DNA of 64,000 bases from Hydractinia symbiolongicarpus (GCF_029227915.1 NC_079879.1:14572001-14636000), one strand, 5' to 3'; positions 12,077 to 26,173 are shown, counted from the first letter of the stretch. Numbers and translations: made by a program. Notes: a model not told the origin generated them from the sequence alone.

Positions 12077-14252
12077 TGCGCTACAACGTCCCAAGTCGTT
12101 TTCATTAGTGTTTTTGCCTTACAACACTCTCAACTACGTGCACAGTCCTATAAAGGCTGTAATATGGCCTTTTGCAGTCTAATAAAAGCCTCATACGTAA
12201 ATCACGTGGTTCCATTTGCCTGTGCAGGTTACCATTGTACTATTCCTTCCAGTCTCAATGCGCTTCAACGTCCCAAGTCGTTTTCATTATCGCCGTTGCC
12301 TTACAACACTCTTAACTACGTGCACAGTCCTATAAAGGCTGTAATATGGCATTTTGCAGTCTAATAAAGGCCTCATACGTAAATCACGTGGTTCCATTTG
12401 CCTGTGCAGGTTACCAATGGACTATTCCTTACAGTCTCAATGCATTAGAGCGTCCCAAGTCGTTTTCATTAGCGCCGTTGCCTTACAACACTCCTAACTA
12501 CGTGCACAGTCGTATAAAGGTTGTAATATGGCCTTTTGCAGTCTAATAAAGGCCTCATACGTAAATCACGTGGTTCCATTTGCCTGTGCAGGTAACCATT
12601 GTACTATTCCTTCCAGTCTCAATGCGCTTCAACGTCCCAAGTCGTTTTCATTATCGCCGTTGCCTTACAACACTCTTAACTACGTGCACAGTCCTATAAA
12701 GTCTGTAATATGGCCTTTTGCAGTCTAATAAAGGCCTCACACACAAATCACGTGGTTTCACCTGTCTGCGCAGTTTACCATTGGCCTAGTCCTTCCAGTC
12801 TCAATGCGCTACAACGTCCCAAGTCTTTTCATTAGTGTCGTTGCCTTACAACACTCCTAACTACGTGCAGAGTCCTATAAAGGCTGTAATATGGCCTTTT
12901 GCAGTCTAATAAAGGCCTCACACGTAAATCACGTGGTATCACCTGCCTGCGCAGGTTACCTTTGGACTGATCGTTCCATTCTTAATGCCCTACAACGTCC
13001 CAAGTTGTTTTCATCAGCGAAGTTGCCTTAGAACTCTCTTAACTACGTGCACAGTCCTATAAAGGCTGTAATATGGCCTTTTGCAGTCTAATAAAGGCCT
13101 CACACGTAAATCACGTGGTTCCATCTGCCTGTGCAGGTTACCAGTGGACTAGTCGTTCCAGTCTCACTGCGCTACAACGTCCAAAGTCGTTTTCATTTGC
13201 TCCGTTGCTTTACAACAATCTTAACTGCGTGCACTGTCCTATAAAGGCTGTAATATGGCCTTTGGCAGTCTAATAAAGGCTTCACACGTAAATCACGTGG
13301 TTTCACATGCCTGCGCAGGTTACCATTGGACTATTCCTTACAGTCTCAATGCATTAGAGCGTCCCAAGTCGTTTTCATTAGCGCCGTTGCCTTACAACAC
13401 TCCTAACTACGTGCACAGTCGTATAAAGGCTGTAATATGGCCTTTTGCAGTCTAATAAAGGCCTCATACGTAAATCACGTTTTTCCATTTGCCTGTGCAG
13501 GTTACCATTGTACTATTCCTTCCAGTTTCAATGCGCTTCAACGTCCCAAGTCGTTTTCATTATCGCTGTTGCCTTACAACACTCTTAACTACGTGCACAG
13601 TCCTATAAAGGCTGTAATATGGCCTTTTGCAGTCTAATAAAGGCCTCACACGTAAATCACATGGTTTCACCTGCCTGCGCAGGTTACCTTTGGACTAATC
13701 GTTCCATTCTTAATGCGCTACAACGTCCCAAGTCGTTTTCATTGGCGAAGTTGCCTTAGAACTCTCTTAATTACATGCAGAGTCCTATAAAGGCTGTAAT
13801 ATGGCTTTTTGCAGTCTAATAAAGGCCTCACACGTAAATCACGTGGTTTCACCTGCCTGCGCAGGTTACCTTTTGACTAATCGTTCCATTCTTAATGCGC
13901 TACAACGTCCCAAGTTGTTTTCATGGGCGAAGTTGCCTTAGAACTCTCTTAACTACGTGCACAGTCCTATAAAGGCTGTAATATGGCCTTTTGCAGTCTA
14001 ATAAAGGCCTCACACGTAAATCACGTGGTTCCATCTGCCTGTGCAGGTTACCAGTGGACTAGTCGTTCCAGTCTCACTGCGCTACAACGTCCCAAGTCGT
14101 TTTCATTTGCTCCGTTGCTTTACAACAATCTTAACTGCGTGCACTGTCCTATAAAGGCTGTAATATGGCCTTTGGCAGTCTAATAAAGGCTTCACAGGTA
14201 AATCACGTGGTTTCACATGCCTGCGCAGGTTACCTTTGGACTAATCGTTCCA
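12077..14252 (+). repeat. Right copy of the 2,911-bp-offset duplication
   Basis: Partner of 9,166-11,341. Few differences were seen, for example CATCAGCG against CATCGGCG near 13,015/10,104 and TTAATTACATGC against TTAACTACATGC near 13,770/10,859. The match ends inside monomer 14165, where the centre changes from CCAGTCTCAATG to CCATTCTTAATG. Confidence 0.85.
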
Positions 14253-14798
14253 TTCTTAATGCGCTACAACGTCCCAAGTCGTTTTCATTGGCGAAGTTGC
14301 CTTAGAACTCTCTTAACTACATGCAGAGTCCTATAAAGGCTGTAATATGGCTTTTTGCAGTCTAATAAAGGCCTCACACGTAAATCACGTGGTTTCACCT
14401 GCCTGCGCAGGTTACCTTTTGACTAATCGTTCCATTCTTAATGCGCTACAACGTCCCAAGTTGTTTTCATGGGCGAAGTTGCCTTAGAACTCTCTTAACT
14501 ACGTGCACAGTCCTATAAAGGCTGTAATATGGCCTTTTGCAGTCTAATAAAGGCCTCACACGTAAATCACGTGGTTCCATCTGCCTGTGCAGGTTACCAG
14601 TGGACTAGTCGTTCCAGTCTCACTGCGCTACAACGTCCCAAGTCGTTTTCATTTGCTCCGTTGCTTTACAACAATCTTAACTGCGTGCACTGTCCTATAA
14701 AGGCTGTAATATGGCCTTTGGCAGTCTAATAAAGGCTTCACAGGTAAATCACGTGGTTTCACATGCCTGCGCAGGTTACCTTTGGACTAATCGTTCCA
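13675..14798 (+). repeat. Tandem duplication of a 3-monomer, 546-bp unit
   Basis: The order B (13619), B (13801), A (13983) is repeated as 14165, 14347, 14529. Monomer 14165 is a chimera: its left end (CACAGGTAAATC, CACATGCC) is that of the m monomer at 11254 and 14711, and its right end is that of the B monomer 13619. The related region near 11,072 has a single A here, so the extra 546 bp is specific to this copy. Confidence 0.85.
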
Positions 14799-14892
14799 GT
14801 CTCAATGCGCTACAACGTCCCAAGATGTTTTCATTGGCGAAGTTGCCTTAGAACACTCTTAAGTACGTGCACAGTCCTATAAAGGCTGTAAT

Positions 14893-15491
14893 ATGGCCTT
14901 TTGCAGTCTAATAAATGCCTCACACGTAAATCACGTGGTTCCATTTGCCTGCGCAAGTTACCATTGGCCTAGTCCTTCAAGTCTCAATGTGCTACAACGT
15001 CCCAGGTCGTTTTCATTAGCGCCGTTGCCTTACAACACTTTTAACTACGTGCACAGTCCTATAAAGGCTGTAATATCGCCTTTTGCAGTCTAATAAAGGC
15101 TTCACACGCAAATCACGTGGTTTCACCTGCCTGCACAGGTTACCTTCGGACTAATCGTTCCATTCTTAATGCGCTACAACGTCCCAAGTTGTTTTCATTG
15201 GCGAAGTTGCCTTAGAATTCTCTTAACTACGTGCACAGTCCTATAAAGGCTGTAATATGGCCTTTTGCAGTCTAATGAAGGCCTCACACGTAAATCACGT
15301 GGTTCCATTTGCCTGCGCAAGTTACCATTGGCCTAGTCCTTCAAGTCTCAATGTGCTACAACGTCCAAGGTCGTTTTCATTAGCGCCGTTGCCTTACAAT
15401 ACTTTTAACTACGTGCGCAGTCCTATAAAGGCTGTAATATCGCCTTTTGCAGTCTAATAAAGGCTTCACACGCAAATCACGTGGTTTCACC
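14893..15491 (+). repeat. Monomers e, B-like, e, start of a
   Basis: Two type e monomers (14893, 15257) flank a B-type copy (15075) with a private ACCTTCGGACTAATC. Monomer 15257 reads TCTAATGAAGG, which removes the AATAAA, and CGTCCAAGGTCG. This gives a local e-B-e spacing of 364 bp. Confidence 0.65.
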
Positions 15492-17803
15492 TGCCTGCGC
15501 AGGTTACCATTGGACTATTCCTTACAGTCTCAATGCGCTACAGCGTCTCAAGTCGTTTTCATTAGCGCCGTTGCCTTACAACACTCCTAACTGCGTGCAC
15601 AGTCGTATAAAGGCTGTAATATGGCCTTTTGCAGTCTAATAAAGGCCCCATACGTAAATCACGTGGTTCCATTTGCCTGTGCAGGTTACCATTGGACTAT
15701 TCCTTCCAGTCTCAATGCGCTTCAACGTCCCAAGTCGTTTTCATTATCGCCGTTGCCTTACAACACTCTTAACTACATTCACAGTCCTATAAAGGCTGTA
15801 ATATGGCCTTTTGCAGTCTAATAAAGGCCTCACACGCAAATCACGTGGTTCCACCTGTCTGCGCAGCTTACCATTGGCCTAGTCCTTCCAGTCTCAATGC
15901 GCTAAAATGTCCCAAGTCGTTTTTATTAGTGTCGTTGCCTTACAACACTCTTAACTACGTGCACAGTCCTATAAAGGCTGTAATATGGTCTTTGCAGTCT
16001 AATATAGGCTTCACACGTAAATCACGTGAGTTCACCTGCCTGCGCAGGTTACCTTTGGACTGATCGTTCCATTCTTAATGCGCTACAACGTCCCAAGTTG
16101 TTTTCATTGGCGAAGTTGCCTTAGAACTCTCTTAACTACGTGCAGAGTCCTATAAAGGCTGTAATATGGCCTTTTGCAGTCTAATAAAGGCCTCATACGT
16201 AAATCACGTGGTTCCATTTGCCTGTGCAGGTTACCATTGAACTATTCCTTCCAGTCTCAATGCGCTTCAACGTCCCAAGTCGTTTTCATTATCGCCGTTG
16301 CCTTACAACACTCTTAACTACGTGCACAGTCCTATAAAGGCTGTAATATGGCCTTTTGCAGTCTAATAAATGCCTCACACGTAAATCACGTGGTTCCATT
16401 TGCCTGCGCAAGTTACCATTGGCCTAGTCCTTCAAGTCTCAATGTGCTACAACGTCCCAGGTCGTTTTCATTAGCGCCGTTGCCTTACAACACTTTTAAC
16501 TACGTGCACAGTCCTATAAAGGCTGTAATATCGCCTTTTGCAGTCTAATAAAGGCTTCACACGCAAATCACGTGGTTTCACCTGCCTGCGCAGGTTACCT
16601 TTGGACTAATCGTTCCAGTCTCAATGCGCTACAACGTCCCAAGATGTTTTCATTGGCGAAGTTGCCTTAGAACACTCTTAACTACGTGCACAGTCCTATA
16701 AAGGCTGTAATATCGCCTTTTGCAGTCTAATAAAGGCCTCACACGTAAATCACGTGGTTCCATTTGTCTGTGCAGGTTACCATTGGACTATTCCTTACAG
16801 TCTCAATGCATTAGAGCGTCCCAAGTCGTTTTCATTAGCGCCGTTGCGTTACAACACTCCTAACTACGTGCACAGTCCTATAAAGGCTGTAATATGGCCT
16901 TTTGCAGTCTAATAAAGGCCTCATACGTAAATCACGTGGTTCCATTTGCCTGTGCAGGTTACCATTGTACTATTTCTTCCAGTTTCAATGCGCTTCAACG
17001 TCCCAAGTCGTTTTCATTATCGCCGTTGCCTTACAACACTCTTAACTACGTGCACAGTCCTATAAAGGCTGTAATATGGCCTTTTGCAGTTTAATAAAGG
17101 CCTCACACGCAAATCACGTGGTTTCACCTGTCTGGGCAGTTTACCATTGGCCTAGTCCTTCCAGTCTCAATGCGCTACAACGTCCCAAGTCGTTTTCATT
17201 AGTGTCGTTGCCTTACAACACTCCTAACTACGTGCACAGTCCTATAAAGGCTGTGATATGGCCTTTTGTAGTCTAATAAAGGCCTCACACGTAAATCACA
17301 TGGTTTCACCTGCCTGCGCAGGTTACCTTTGGACTAATCGTTCCATTCTTAATGCGCTACAACGTCCCAAGTCGTTTTCATTGGCGAAGTTGCCTTAGAA
17401 CTCTCTTAACTATGTGCACAGTCCTATAAAGGCTGTAATATGGCTTTTTGCAGTCTAATAAAGGCCTCACACGTAAATCACGTGGTTTCACCTGCCTGCG
17501 CAGGTTACCTTTTGACTAATCGTTCCATTCTTAATGCGCTACAACGTCCCAAGTTGTTTTCATTGGCGAAGTTGCCTTAGAACTCTCTTAACTACGTGCA
17601 CAGTCCTATAAAGGCTGTAATATGGCCTTTTGCAGTCTAATAAAGGCCTCACACGTAAATCACGTGGTTCCATCTGCCTGTGCAGGTTACCAGTGGACTA
17701 GTCGTTCCAGTCTCACTGCGCTACAACGTCCCAAGTCGTTTTCATTTGCTCCGTTGCTTTACAACAATCTTAACTGCGTGCACTGTCCTATAAAGGCTGT
17801 AAT

Positions 17804-17985
17804 ATGGCCTTTGGCAGTCTAATAAAGGCTTCACACGTAAATCACGTGGTTTCACATGCCTGCGCAGGTTACCATTGGACTATTCCTTACAGTCTCAATG
17901 CGCTACAGCGTCTCAAGTCGTTTTCATTAGCGCCGTTGCCTTACAACACTCCTAACTGCGTGCACAGTCGTATAAAGGCTGTAAT
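17804..17985 (+). repeat. Chimeric junction monomer of the 2,365-bp pair
   Basis: The left part (GGCCTTTGGCAG, CACGTGGTTTCACATGCC) follows an A monomer as the m type does. The right part (CATTGGACTATTCC, CAGCGTCTCAAG) is type a, as in 15439. This joins the end of one unit to the start of the next and is repeated at 20169. Confidence 0.75.
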
Positions 17986-18712
17986 ATGGCCTTTTGCAGT
18001 CTAATAAAGGCCCCATACGTAAATCACGTGGTTCCATTTGCCTGTGCAGGTTACCATTGGACTATTCCTTCCAGTCTCAATGCGCTTCAACGTCCCAAGT
18101 CGTTTTCATTATCGCCGTTGCCTTACAACACTCTTAACTACATTCACAGTCCTATAAAGGCTGTAATATGGCCTTTTGCAGTCTAATAAAGGCCTCACAC
18201 GCAAATCACGTGGTTCCACCTGTCTGCGCAGCTTACCATTGGCCTAGTCCTTCCAGTCTCAATGCGCTAAAATGTCCCAAGTCGTTTTTATTAGTGTCGT
18301 TGCCTTACAACACTCTTAACTACGTGCACAGTCCTATAAAGGCTGTAATATGGTCTTTGCAGTCTAATATAGGCTTCACACGTAAATCACGTGAGTTCAC
18401 CTGCCTGCGCAGGTTACCTTTGGACTGATCGTTCCATTCTTAATGCGCTACAACGTCCCAAGTTGTTTTCATTGGCGAAGTTGCCTTAGAACTCTCTTAA
18501 CTACGTGCAGAGTCCTATAAAGGCTGTAATATGGCCTTTTGCAGTCTAATAAAGGCCTCATACGTAAATCACGTGGTTCCATTTGCCTGTGCAGGTTACC
18601 ATTGAACTATTCCTTCCAGTCTCAATGCGCTTCAACGTCCCAAGTCGTTTTCATTATCGCCGTTGCCTTACAACACTCTTAACTACGTGCACAGTCCTAT
18701 AAAGGCTGTAAT

Positions 18713-18894
18713 ATGGCCTTTTGCAGTCTAATAAATGCCTCATACGGAAATCACGTGGTTCCATTTGCCTGTGCAGGTTACCATTGGACTATTCCTTCCA
18801 GACTCAATGCGCTTCAACGTCCCAAGTCGTTTTCATTATCGCCGTTGCCTTACAACACTCTTAACTACGTTCACAGTCCTATAAAGGCTGTAAT
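18713..18894 (+). repeat. Probable conversion patch inside the second 2,365-bp unit
   Basis: The first bases (AATAAATGCC) match the e monomer 16348 at the corresponding place in the first unit. The rest (ATACGGAAATC, CTTCCAGACTC, TTATCGCCG, TACGTTCACAG) matches the b variant at 23990. The patch ends at the start of 18895, where ATGGCC replaces the ATCGCC of 16530. Both flanks remain in register, so this is a patch and not a length change. Confidence 0.65.
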
Positions 18895-20350
18895 ATGGCC
18901 TTTTGCAGTCTAATAAAGGCTTCACACGCAAATCACGTGGTTTCACCTGCCTGCGCAGGTTACCTTTGGACTAATCGTTCCAGTCTCAATGCGCTACAAC
19001 GTCCCAAGATGTTTTCATTGGCGAAGTTGCCTTAGAACACTCTTAACTACGTGCACAGTCCTATAAAGGCTGTAATATCGCCTTTTGCAGTCTAATAAAG
19101 GCCTCACACGTAAATCACGTGGTTCCATTTGTCTGTGCAGGTTACCATTGGACTATTCCTTACAGTCTCAATGCATTAGAGCGTCCCAAGTCGTTTTCAT
19201 TAGCGCCGTTGCGTTACAACACTCCTAACTACGTGCACAGTCCTATAAAGGCTGTAATATGGCCTTTTGCAGTCTAATAAAGGCCTCATACGTAAATCAC
19301 GTGGTTCCATTTGCCTGTGCAGGTTACCATTGTACTATTTCTTCCAGTTTCAATGCGCTTCAACGTCCCAAGTCGTTTTCATTATCGCCGTTGCCTTACA
19401 ACACTCTTAACTACGTGCACAGTCCTATAAAGGCTGTAATATGGCCTTTTGCAGTTTAATAAAGGCCTCACACGCAAATCACGTGGTTTCACCTGTCTGG
19501 GCAGTTTACCATTGGCCTAGTCCTTCCAGTCTCAATGCGCTACAACGTCCCAAGTCGTTTTCATTAGTGTCGTTGCCTTACAACACTCCTAACTACGTGC
19601 ACAGTCCTATAAAGGCTGTGATATGGCCTTTTGTAGTCTAATAAAGGCCTCACACGTAAATCACATGGTTTCACCTGCCTGCGCAGGTTACCTTTGGACT
19701 AATCGTTCCATTCTTAATGCGCTACAACGTCCCAAGTCGTTTTCATTGGCGAAGTTGCCTTAGAACTCTCTTAACTACGTGCACAGTCCTATAAAGGCTG
19801 TAATATGGCTTTTTGCAGTCTAATAAAGGCCTCACACGTAAATCACGTGGTTTCACCTGCCTGCGCAGGTTACCTTTTGACTAATCGTTCCATTCGTAAT
19901 GCGCTACAACGTCCCAAGTTGTTTTCATTGGCGAAGTTGCCTTAGAACTCTCTTAACTACGTGCACAGTCCTATAAAGGCTGTAATATGGCCTTTTGCAG
20001 TCTAATAAAGGCCTCACACGTAAATCACGTGGTTCCATCTGCCTGTGCAGGTTACCAGTGGACTAGTCGTTCCAGTCTCACTGCGCTACAACGTCCCAAG
20101 TCGTTTTCATTTGCTCCGTTGCTTTACAACAATCTTAACTGCGTGCACTGTCCTATAAAGGCTGTAATATGGCCTTTGGCAGTCTAATAAAGGCTTCACA
20201 CGTAAATCACGTGGTTTCACATGCCTGCGCAGGTTACCATTGGACTATTCCTTACAGTCTCAATGCGCTACAGCGTCTCAAGTCGTTTTCATTAGCGCCG
20301 TTGCCTTACAACACTCCTAACTGCGTGCACAGTCGTATAAAGGCTGTAAT

Positions 20351-23300
20351 ATGGCCTTTTGCAGTCTAATAAAGGCCTCATACGTAAATCACGTGGTTCC
20401 ATTTGCCTGTGCAGGTTACCATTGGACTATTCCTTCCAGTCTCAATGCGCTTCAACGTCCCAAGTCGTTTTCATTATCGCCGTTGCCTTACAACACTCTT
20501 AACTACGTTCACAGTCCTATAAAGGCTGTAATATGGCCTTTTGCAGTCTAATAAAGGCCTCACACGCAAATCACGTGGTTCCACCTGTCTGCGCAGCTTA
20601 CCATTGGCCTAGTCCTTCCAGTCTCAATGCGCTAAAATGTCCCAAGTCGTTTTCATTAGTGTCGTTGCCTTACAACACTCCTAACTACGTGCAGAGTCCT
20701 ATAAAGGCTGTAATATGGCCTTTTGCAGTCTAATAAAGGCCTCACACGTAAATCACATGGTTTCACCTGCCTGCGCAGGTTACCTTTGGACTAATCGTTC
20801 CATTCTTAATGCGCTACAACGTCCCCAGTCGTTTTCATTGGCGAAGTTGCCTTAGAACTCTCTTAACTACGTGCAGAGTCCTATAAAGGCTGTAATATGG
20901 CTTTTTGCAGTCTAATAAAGGCCTCACACGTAAATCACGTGGTTTCACCTGCCTGCGCAGGTTACCTTTGGACTAATCGTTCCATTCTTAATGTGCTACA
21001 ACGTCCCAAGTTGTTTTCATTGGCGAAGTTGCCTTAGAACTCTCTTAACTACGTGCACAGTCCTATAAAGGCTGTAATATGGCCTTTTGCAGTCTAATAA
21101 AGGCCTCACACGTAAATCACGTGGTTCCATCTGCCTGTGCAGGTTACCAGTGGACTAGTCGTTCCAGTCTCACTGCGCTACAACGTCCAAAGTCGTTTTC
21201 ATTTGCTCCGTTGCTTTACAACAATCTTAACTGCGTGCACTGTCCTATAAAGGCTGTAATATGGCCTTTGGCAGTCTAATAAAGGCTTCACACGTAAATC
21301 ACGTGGTTTCACATGGCTGCGCAGGTTACCATTGGACTATTCCTTAAAGTCTCAATGCATTAGAGCGTCCCAAGTCGTTTTCATTAGCGCCGTTGCCTTA
21401 CAACACTCCTAACTACGTGCAGAGTCCTATAAAGGCTGTAATATCGCTTTTGCAGTCTAATAAAGGCCTCACACGTAAATCACGTGGTTCCATTTGTCTG
21501 TGCAGGTTACCATTGGACTATTCCTTACAGTCTCAATGCATTAAAGCGTCCCAAGTCGTTTTCATTAGCGCCGTTGCCTTACAACACTCCTAACTACGTG
21601 CACAGTCGTATAAAGGCTGTAATATGGCCTTTTGCAGTCTAATAAAGGCCTCATACGTAAATCACGTGGTTCCATTTGCCTGTGCAGGTTACCATTGTAC
21701 TATTCCTTCCAGTTTCAATGCGCTTCAACGTCCCAAGTCGTTTTCATTATCGCTGTTGCCTTACAACACTCTTAACTACGTGCACAGTCCTATAAAGGCT
21801 GTAATATGGCCTTTTGCAGTCTAATAAAGGCCTCACACGTAAATCACATGGTTTCACCTGCCTGCGCAGGTTACCTTTGGACTAATCGTTCCATTCTTAA
21901 TGCGCTACAACGTCCCAAGTCGTTTTCATTGGCGAAGTTGCTTTAGAACTCTCTTAACTACATGCAGAGTCCTATAAAGGCTGTAATATGGCTTTTTGCA
22001 GTCTAATAAAGGCCTCACACGTAAATCACGTGGTTCCATTTGCCTGCGCAAGTTACCATTGGCCTAGTCCTTCAAGTCTCAATGTGCTACAACGTCCCAG
22101 GTCGTTTTCATTAGCGCCGTCGCCTTACAACACTTTTAACTACGTGCACAGTCCTATAAAGGCTGTAATATCGCCTTTTGCAGTCTAATAAAGGCTTCAC
22201 ACGCAAATCACGTGGTTTCACCTGCCTGCGCAGGTTACCATTGGACTATTCCCTACAGTCTCAATGCGCTGCAGCGTCTCAAGTCGTTTTCATTAGCGCC
22301 GTTGCCTTACAACACTCCTAACTGCGTGCACAGTCGTATAAAGGCAGTAATATGGCCTTTTGCAGTCTAATAAAGGCCTCATACGTAAATCACGTGGTTC
22401 CATTTGCCTGTACAGGTTACCATTGTACTATTCCTTCCAGTTTCAATGCGCTTCAACGTCCCAAGTCGTTTTCATTATCGCTGTTGCCTTACAACACTCT
22501 TAACTACGTGCACAGTCCTATAAAGGCTGTAATATGGCCTTTTGCAGTCTAATAAAGGCCTCACACGTAAATCACATGGTTTCACCTGCCTGCGCAGGTT
22601 ACCTTTGGACTAATCGTTCCATTCTTAATGCGCTACAACGTCCCAAGTCGTTTTCATTGGCGAAGTTGCTTTAGAACTCTCTTAACTACATGCAGAGTCC
22701 TATAAAGGCTGTAATATGGCTTTTTGCAGTCTAATAAAGGCCTCACACGTAAATCACGTGGTTCCATTTGCCTGCGCAAGTTACCATTGGCCTAGTCCTT
22801 CAAGTCTCAATGTGCTACAACGTCCCAGGTCGTTTTCATTAGCGCCGTTGCCTTACAACACTTTTAACTACGTGCACAGTCCTATAAAGGCTGTAATATC
22901 GCCTTTTGCAGTCTAATAAAGGCTTCACACGCAAATCACGTGGTTTCACCTGCCTGCGCAGGTTACCATTGGACTATTCCTTACAGTCTCAATGCGCTGC
23001 AGCGTCTCAAGTCGTTTTCATTATCGCCGTTGCCTTACAACACTCTTAACTACGTTCACAGTCCTATAAAGGCTGTAATATGGCCTTTTGCAGTCTAATA
23101 AAGGCCTCACACGCAAATCACGTGGTTCCACCTGTCTGCGCAGCTTACCATTGGCCTAGTCCTTCCAGTCTCAATGCGCTAAAATGTCCCAAGTCGTTTT
23201 CATTAGTGTCGTTGCCTTACAACACTACTAACTACGTGCAGAGTCCTATGAAGTCTGTAATATGGCCTTTTGCAGTCTAATAAAGGCCTCACACGTAAAT

Positions 23301-23834
23301 CACATGGTTTCACCTGCCTGCGCAGGTTACCTTTGGACTAATCGTTCCATTCTTAATGCGCTACAACGTCCCAAGTCGTTTTCATTGGCGAAGTTGCCTT
23401 AGAACTCTTTTAACTACGTGCAGAGTCCTATAAAGGCTGTAATATGGCTTTTTGCAGTCTAATAAAGGCCTCACACGTAAATCACGTGGTTTCACCTGCC
23501 TGCGCAGGTTACCTTTGGACTAATCGTTCCATTCTTAATGCGCTACAACGTCCCAAGTTGTTTTCATTGGCGAAGTTGCCTTAGAACTCTCTTAACTACG
23601 TGCACAGTCCTATAAAGGCTGTAATATGGCCTTTTGCAGTCTAATAAAGGCCTCACACGTAAATCACGTGGTTCCATCTGCCTGTGCAGGTTACCAGTGG
23701 ACTAGTCGTTCCAGTCTCACTGCGCTACAACGTCCCAAGTCATTTTCATTTGCTCCGTTGCTTTACAACAATCTTAACTGCGTGCACTGTCCTATAAAGG
23801 CTGCAATATGGCCTTTGGCAGTCTAATAAAGGCT
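20351..23834 (+). repeat. Mixed block copied again at about 25,992-29,580
   Basis: The order is b, c, B, B, A, f, f, b-like, B, e, a, b-like, B, e, a/b, c, B, B, A, m. It recurs downstream at offset 5,641, then 5,823, then 5,641 bp. The shifts come from an extra monomer at 26174 and a lost monomer at 27629. Shared rare states include CGTCCCCAGTCG (20,82x and 26,64x), ATATCGCTTTTGCAG (21443 and 27266) and AAAGGCAGTAATATGG. Confidence 0.8.
21624..23079 (+). repeat. 4-monomer (728-bp) tandem duplication
   Basis: The set at 21624, 21806, 21988, 22170 is followed by the same set at 22352, 22534, 22716, 22898. Both carry TTATCGCTGTTGCC, GTTGCTTTAGAAC and TACATGCAGAG. The last monomer, 22898, is again an a/b chimera (GCTGCAGCGTCTC on the left, TTATCGCCG and TACGTTCACAG on the right) followed by c. 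This is the same kind of fusion as at 887. Confidence 0.8.
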
Positions 23835-26173
23835 TCACACGTAAATCACGTGGTTTCACATGCCTGCGCAGGTTACCTTTGGACTAATCGTTCCAGTCTC
23901 AATGCGCTACAACGTCCCAAGATGTTTTCATTGGTGAAGTTGCCTTACAACACTCCTAACTGCGTGCACAGTCGTATAAAGGCTGTAATATGGCCTTTTG
24001 CAGTCTAATAAAGGCCTCATACGGAAATCACGTGGTTCCATTTGCCTGTGCAGGTTACCATTGGACTATTCCTTCCAGACTCAATGCGCTTCAACGTCCC
24101 AAGTCGTTTTCATTATCGCCGTTGCCTTACAACACTCTTAACTACGTTCACAGTCCTATAAAGGCTGTAATATGGCCTTTTGCAGTCTAATAAAGGCTTC
24201 ACACGCAAATCACGTGGTTTCACCTGCCTGCGCAGGTTACCTTTGGACTAATCGTTCCAGTCTCAATGCGCTACAACGTCCCAAGATGTTTTCATTGGCG
24301 AAGTTGCCTTAGAACACTCTTAACTACGTGCACAGTCCTATAAAGGCTGTAATATCGCCTTTTGCAGTCTAATAAAGGCCTCACACGTAAATCACGTGGT
24401 TCCATTTGTCTGTGCAGGTTACCATTGGACTATTCCTTACAGTCTCAATGCATTAGAGCGTCCCAAGTCGTTTTCATTAGCGCCGTTGCGTTACAACACT
24501 CCTAACTACGTGCACAGTCCTATAAAGGCTGTAATATGGCCTTTTGCAGTCTAATAAAGGCCTCATACGTAAATCACGTGGTTCCATTTGCCTGTGCAGG
24601 TTACCATTGTACTATTTCTTCCAGTTTCAAAGCGCTTCAACGTCCCAAGTCGTTTTCATTATCGCCGTTGCCTTACAACACTCTTAACTACGTGCACAGT
24701 CCTATAAAGGCTGTAATATGGCCTTTTGCAGTTTAATAAAGGCCTCACACGCAAATCACGTGGTTTCACCTGTCTGGGCAGTTTACCATTGGCCTAGTCC
24801 TTCCAGTCTCAATGCGCTACAACGTCCCAAGTCGTTTTCATTAGTGTCGTTGCCTTACAACACTCCTAACTACGTGCACAGTCCTATAAAGGCTGTGATA
24901 TGGCCTTTTGTAGTCTAATAAAGGCCTCACACGTAAATCACATGGTTTCACCTGCCTGCGCAGGTTACCTTTGGACTAATCGTTCCATTCTTAATGCGCT
25001 ACAACGTCCCAAGTCGTTTTCATTGGCGAAGTTGCCTTAGAACTCTCTTAACTACGTGCACAGTCCTATAAAGGCTGTAATATGGCTTTTTGCAGTCTAA
25101 TAAAGGCCTCACACGTAAATCACGTGGTTTCACCTGCCTGCGCAGGTTACCTTTTGACTAATCGTTCCATTCTTAATGCGCTACAACGTCCCAAGTTGTT
25201 TTCATTGGCGAAGTTGCCTTAGAACTCTCTTAACTACGTGCACAGTCCTATAAAGGCTGTAATATGGCCTTTTGCAGTCTAATAAAGGCCTCACACGTAA
25301 ATCACGTGGTTCCATCTGCCTGTGCAGGTTACCAGTGGACTAGTCGTTCCAGTCTCACTGCGCTACAACGTCCCAAGTCGTTTTCATTTGCTCCGTTGCT
25401 TTACAACAATCTTAACTGCGTGCACTGTCCTATAAAGGCTGTAATATGGCCTTTGGCAGTCTAATAAAGGCTTCACACGTAAATCACGTGGTTTCACATG
25501 CCTGCGCAGGTTACCTTTGGACTAATCGTTCCAGTCTCAATGCGCTACAACGTCCCAAGATGTTTTCATTGGCGAAGTTGCCTTAGAACACTCTTAACTA
25601 CGTGCACAGTCCTATAAAGGCTGTAATATGGCCTTTTGCAGTCTAATAAATGCCTCACACGTAAATCACGTGGTTCCATTTGCCTGCGCAAGTCACCATT
25701 GGCCTAGTCCTTCAAGTCTCAATGTGCTACAACGTCCCAGGTCGTTTTCATTAGCGCCGTTGCCTTACAACACTTTTAACTACGTGCACAGTCCTATAAA
25801 GGCTGTAATATCGCCTTTTGCAGTCTAATAAAGGCTTCAAACGCAAATCACGTGGTTTCACCTGCCTGCGCAGGTTACCATTGGACTATTCCTTACAGTC
25901 TCAATGCGCTACAGCGTCTCAAGTCGTTTTCATTAGCGCCGTTGCCTTACAACACTCCTAACTGCGTGCACAGTCGTATAAAGGCTGTAATATGGCCTTT
26001 TGCAGTCTAATAAAGGCCTCATACGTAAATCACGTGGTTCCATTTGCCTGTGCAGGTTACCATTGGACTATTCCTTCCAGTCTCAATGCGCTTCAACGTC
26101 CCAAGTCGTTTTCATTATCGCCGTTGCCTTACAACACTCTTAACTACGTTCACAGTCCTATAAAGGCTGTAAT

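Larger units (their letters stand above)
15492..20221 (+). repeat. Tandem pair of 2,365-bp (13-monomer) units
   Basis: Monomers 15621-17804 recur at 17986-20169 with an offset of 2,365 bp (13 x 182 minus the base lost in the x monomer). Shared rare states are AAAGGCCCCATACG, TCGTTTTTATTAGTG, TACATTCACAG, CATTGAACTATTCC, CTATTTCTTCC, GTCTGGGCAG and GGCTGTGATATGG. The junction is the chimera at 17804. One internal monomer differs between the units (16348 e against 18713 b-like). Confidence 0.88.
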
